From: Paraphysoderma sedebokerense
Lineage: Eukaryota > Blastocladiomycota > Physodermatomycetes > Physodermatales > Physodermataceae
DNA: 64,000 nt
Direction: 5' to 3'
Assembly (NCBI GenBank): GCA_025602915.1
Contig: JAHLJZ010000101.1
Span: 18,090-82,089 of the forward strand
In this document: one piece after another, positions 63,049-64,000 of the stretch
How positions within the stretch are numbered: the stretch's first letter is position 1
How the letters are laid out: each line of letters begins with the position of its first letter
The notes under the pieces: generated by a model
Databases searched by the model: none
The model's input: only the letters and a program-made list of their open reading frames with translations
Told to the model about the DNA's origin: nothing
Program-made: the position numbers and the translations under genes

Positions 63049-64000
63049 TCAATCGCTGGGATTGTAAGTGACATTCATGTAGGTTGCTGGTGTGTCGGGA
63101 TCGTCAAGTTGAAGTTCTTCTGGCGGTGGTACTGGCGGTTGTTGAGTATCGGTGTAGTGGGTTGCATTTTTATTTTGTCGAAGATCAAATCGGTTAGGGC
63201 AGTTGGCTGCCTTGTGGTTGTCGCCACACACATAGCATACAATAGCATTTCTTCCATCCTGTCCGTCCTGAGGTCTTCCACCACGACCTGACGCATTTCC
63301 ACCACGGTTTCCATTACTATTATATCTACCTCTATAACTACCTCTATTTCTACCTCTATATGTTCCTCTGTTACTATATCCACCTCTATATGAGCCTCTA
63401 TTGCTATATCCACCTCTATAGTTTCCCCTATATTCACCCTTATTACTATAGCCTCCTCTATAATTTCCTCTGTAATTTCCACCACTTTTTCCTCCTTTAT
63501 GTGATTCTCCTGGCTCGCCTCTGTTAAAAAAGGTTAGTGATGATGGTTGCTCTGAAGGAGTAGGATTTAACGGTTTGTTGAAAATGTTTTCTCTGCGCTT
63601 TATTAGGTTGTCGACGGCGATAAGCTTGGACATCAATTGGTTGTATGATTCGAATTCGTTAAAGCTTGACATGAGGGAAAGGCCTTCCAGATGTTGGGGA
63701 AGGGTGTCGATCGTTTTATGGATCATCGCTTTATCGTCGAGAGTTTCGTTGCAGAATTCGAAGTTTGCTTTGATTTCTTGTAATTTTGAGTTGTAAGCTT
63801 GGAATGATTCGAAATTGGCACAGTTGAGATGAGTGAATTCGTGGTTGGCTTCTCTGCGAATTTGTGCGATGGATACTTGGAATAAGTTTTCGAGTGTGTT
63901 ATATAATGTAGCTGGGTTCAAAATATTCCGATATCGTATTTGTAATTCTGTTGGTAAGTGTCGGTTGATGAAAATTAACGTTGCATTAGCTACACGATGT
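63049..64000 (-). CDS. gag: Copia gag, 5' end outside window, ends in TGA-CTA
   Basis: The frame is open from the window edge to the TGA at 63051-63049, at least 316 codons; the true start is beyond 64000 because the frame continues upstream of the first possible start. The N-terminal part is the helical capsid-like region of copia gags (ETLDDKAMIHKTIDTLPQHL). It is followed by a long run of YRG, NRG and YSNRG repeats (about 63300-63480) and one CCHC zinc knuckle, CYVCGDNHKAANC. It forms the particle shell and binds RNA. The stop is directly followed by CTA and pol continues in the same frame. Confidence 0.85.
   Translation of the reverse strand, partial: HRVANATLIFINRHLPTELQIRYRNILNPATLYNTLENLFQVSIAQIRREANHEFTHLNCANFESFQAYNSKLQEIKANFEFCNETLDDKAMIHKTIDTLPQHLEGLSLMSSFNEFESYNQLMSKLIAVDNLIKRRENIFNKPLNPTPSEQPSSLTFFNRGEPGESHKGGKSGGNYRGNYRGGYSNKGEYRGNYRGGYSNRGSYRGGYSNRGTYRGRNRGSYRGRYNSNGNRGGNASGRGGRPQDGQDGRNAIVCYVCGDNHKAANCPNRFDLRQNKNATHYTDTQQPPVPPPEELQLDDPDTPATYMNVTYNPSD
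63300..63480 (-). repeat. Arg/Gly/Tyr repeat tract in gag
   Basis: Reiterated units coding for NYRGGYSNRG-like decapeptides, visible in DNA as recurring CCACCTCTATA and TTACTATATC words. The tract lies directly upstream of the zinc knuckle and probably binds RNA, as RGG tracts do. Confidence 0.85.

Larger units (their letters stand above)
59280..64000 (-). mobile_element. Ty1/copia LTR retrotransposon, 5' part outside window
   Basis: Order on the minus strand is gag, protease, integrase, reverse transcriptase, RNase H, which defines the Ty1/copia type (integrase before RT). A purine-rich AAATGGGGAAGG at about 59288-59299 directly at the end of pol fits a polypurine tract, so the 3' LTR should start just below 59280. 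The 5' LTR and the first part of gag lie beyond base 64000. The element is intact in domain content but pol is broken by three single-base frameshifts. Confidence 0.9.

Noticed and set aside
63361-63480. CRISPR-like array (regular repeats and spacers)
   Set aside because: The periodicity is coding: the units translate in frame to YRG/NRG repeats of copia gag.

Overview
The window is a piece of a fungal nuclear genome. Genes are split by short GT-AG introns (about 45-110 nt, often with GTTCGT or GTATGT donors), and the content is fungal: a Zn2Cys6 transcription factor, a fused mitochondrial ARG5,6-type enzyme, cytosolic hybrid histidine kinases, a Gid5/Vid28 (ARMC8) subunit, a Nup120/Nup160 nucleoporin and a Ty1/copia retrotransposon. 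The species cannot be read from the sequence. The intron-rich genes (up to 13 exons) and the set of kinases would fit an early-diverging lineage, but this is only an impression. All exon models were assembled by hand from splice consensus, reading phase and family similarity; every multi-exon model reported sums to a multiple of three.

Layout. 1-4427: no supported gene. 4428-6825 (+): C2-domain protein with a Pro/Tyr-rich tail. 7923-18809 (+): three tandem paralogous hybrid histidine kinases. 19267-21783 (-): Zn2Cys6 regulator. 23660-26912 (+): a fourth, more diverged kinase of the same family. 27988-31889 (-): Gid5/Vid28/ARMC8, diverging from 32210-33491 (+), an unknown protein. 33676-35359 (-): unknown protein with an acidic tail and C-terminal CaaX-like motif; its first coding segment is duplicated at 36625-36803. 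37638-38030 (+): orphan small ORF with a well-placed TATA box. 39246-42105 (-): ARG5,6-type acetylglutamate kinase/reductase. 42653-43353 (+): small secreted protein. 43931-49437 (+): Nup120/Nup160. 49848-50595 (-): small coiled-coil protein. 51075-58326 (-): one predicted 2269-residue protein joining a UvrD-like helicase, a PD-(D/E)XK nuclease with an iron-sulphur cysteine pattern, and a Dna2/Upf1-like helicase. 59280-64000 (-): copia element, gag running off the window edge.

The most interesting object is the helicase-nuclease-helicase gene. It looks like two helicase genes, but the downstream ORF has no usable start codon and joins the upstream one in phase through a clean 58-nt intron. 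The result resembles RecB (SF1A helicase plus nuclease) and an SF1B helicase (RecD/Dna2-like) in a single chain. The kinase cluster is the second point of interest: four soluble PAS-PAS-HisKA-HATPase-receiver proteins that all carry a Ser/Pro-rich insertion inside the receiver domain. The third is the copia element, whose gag and pol share one frame separated by a single TGA followed by CTA, a classic readthrough context.
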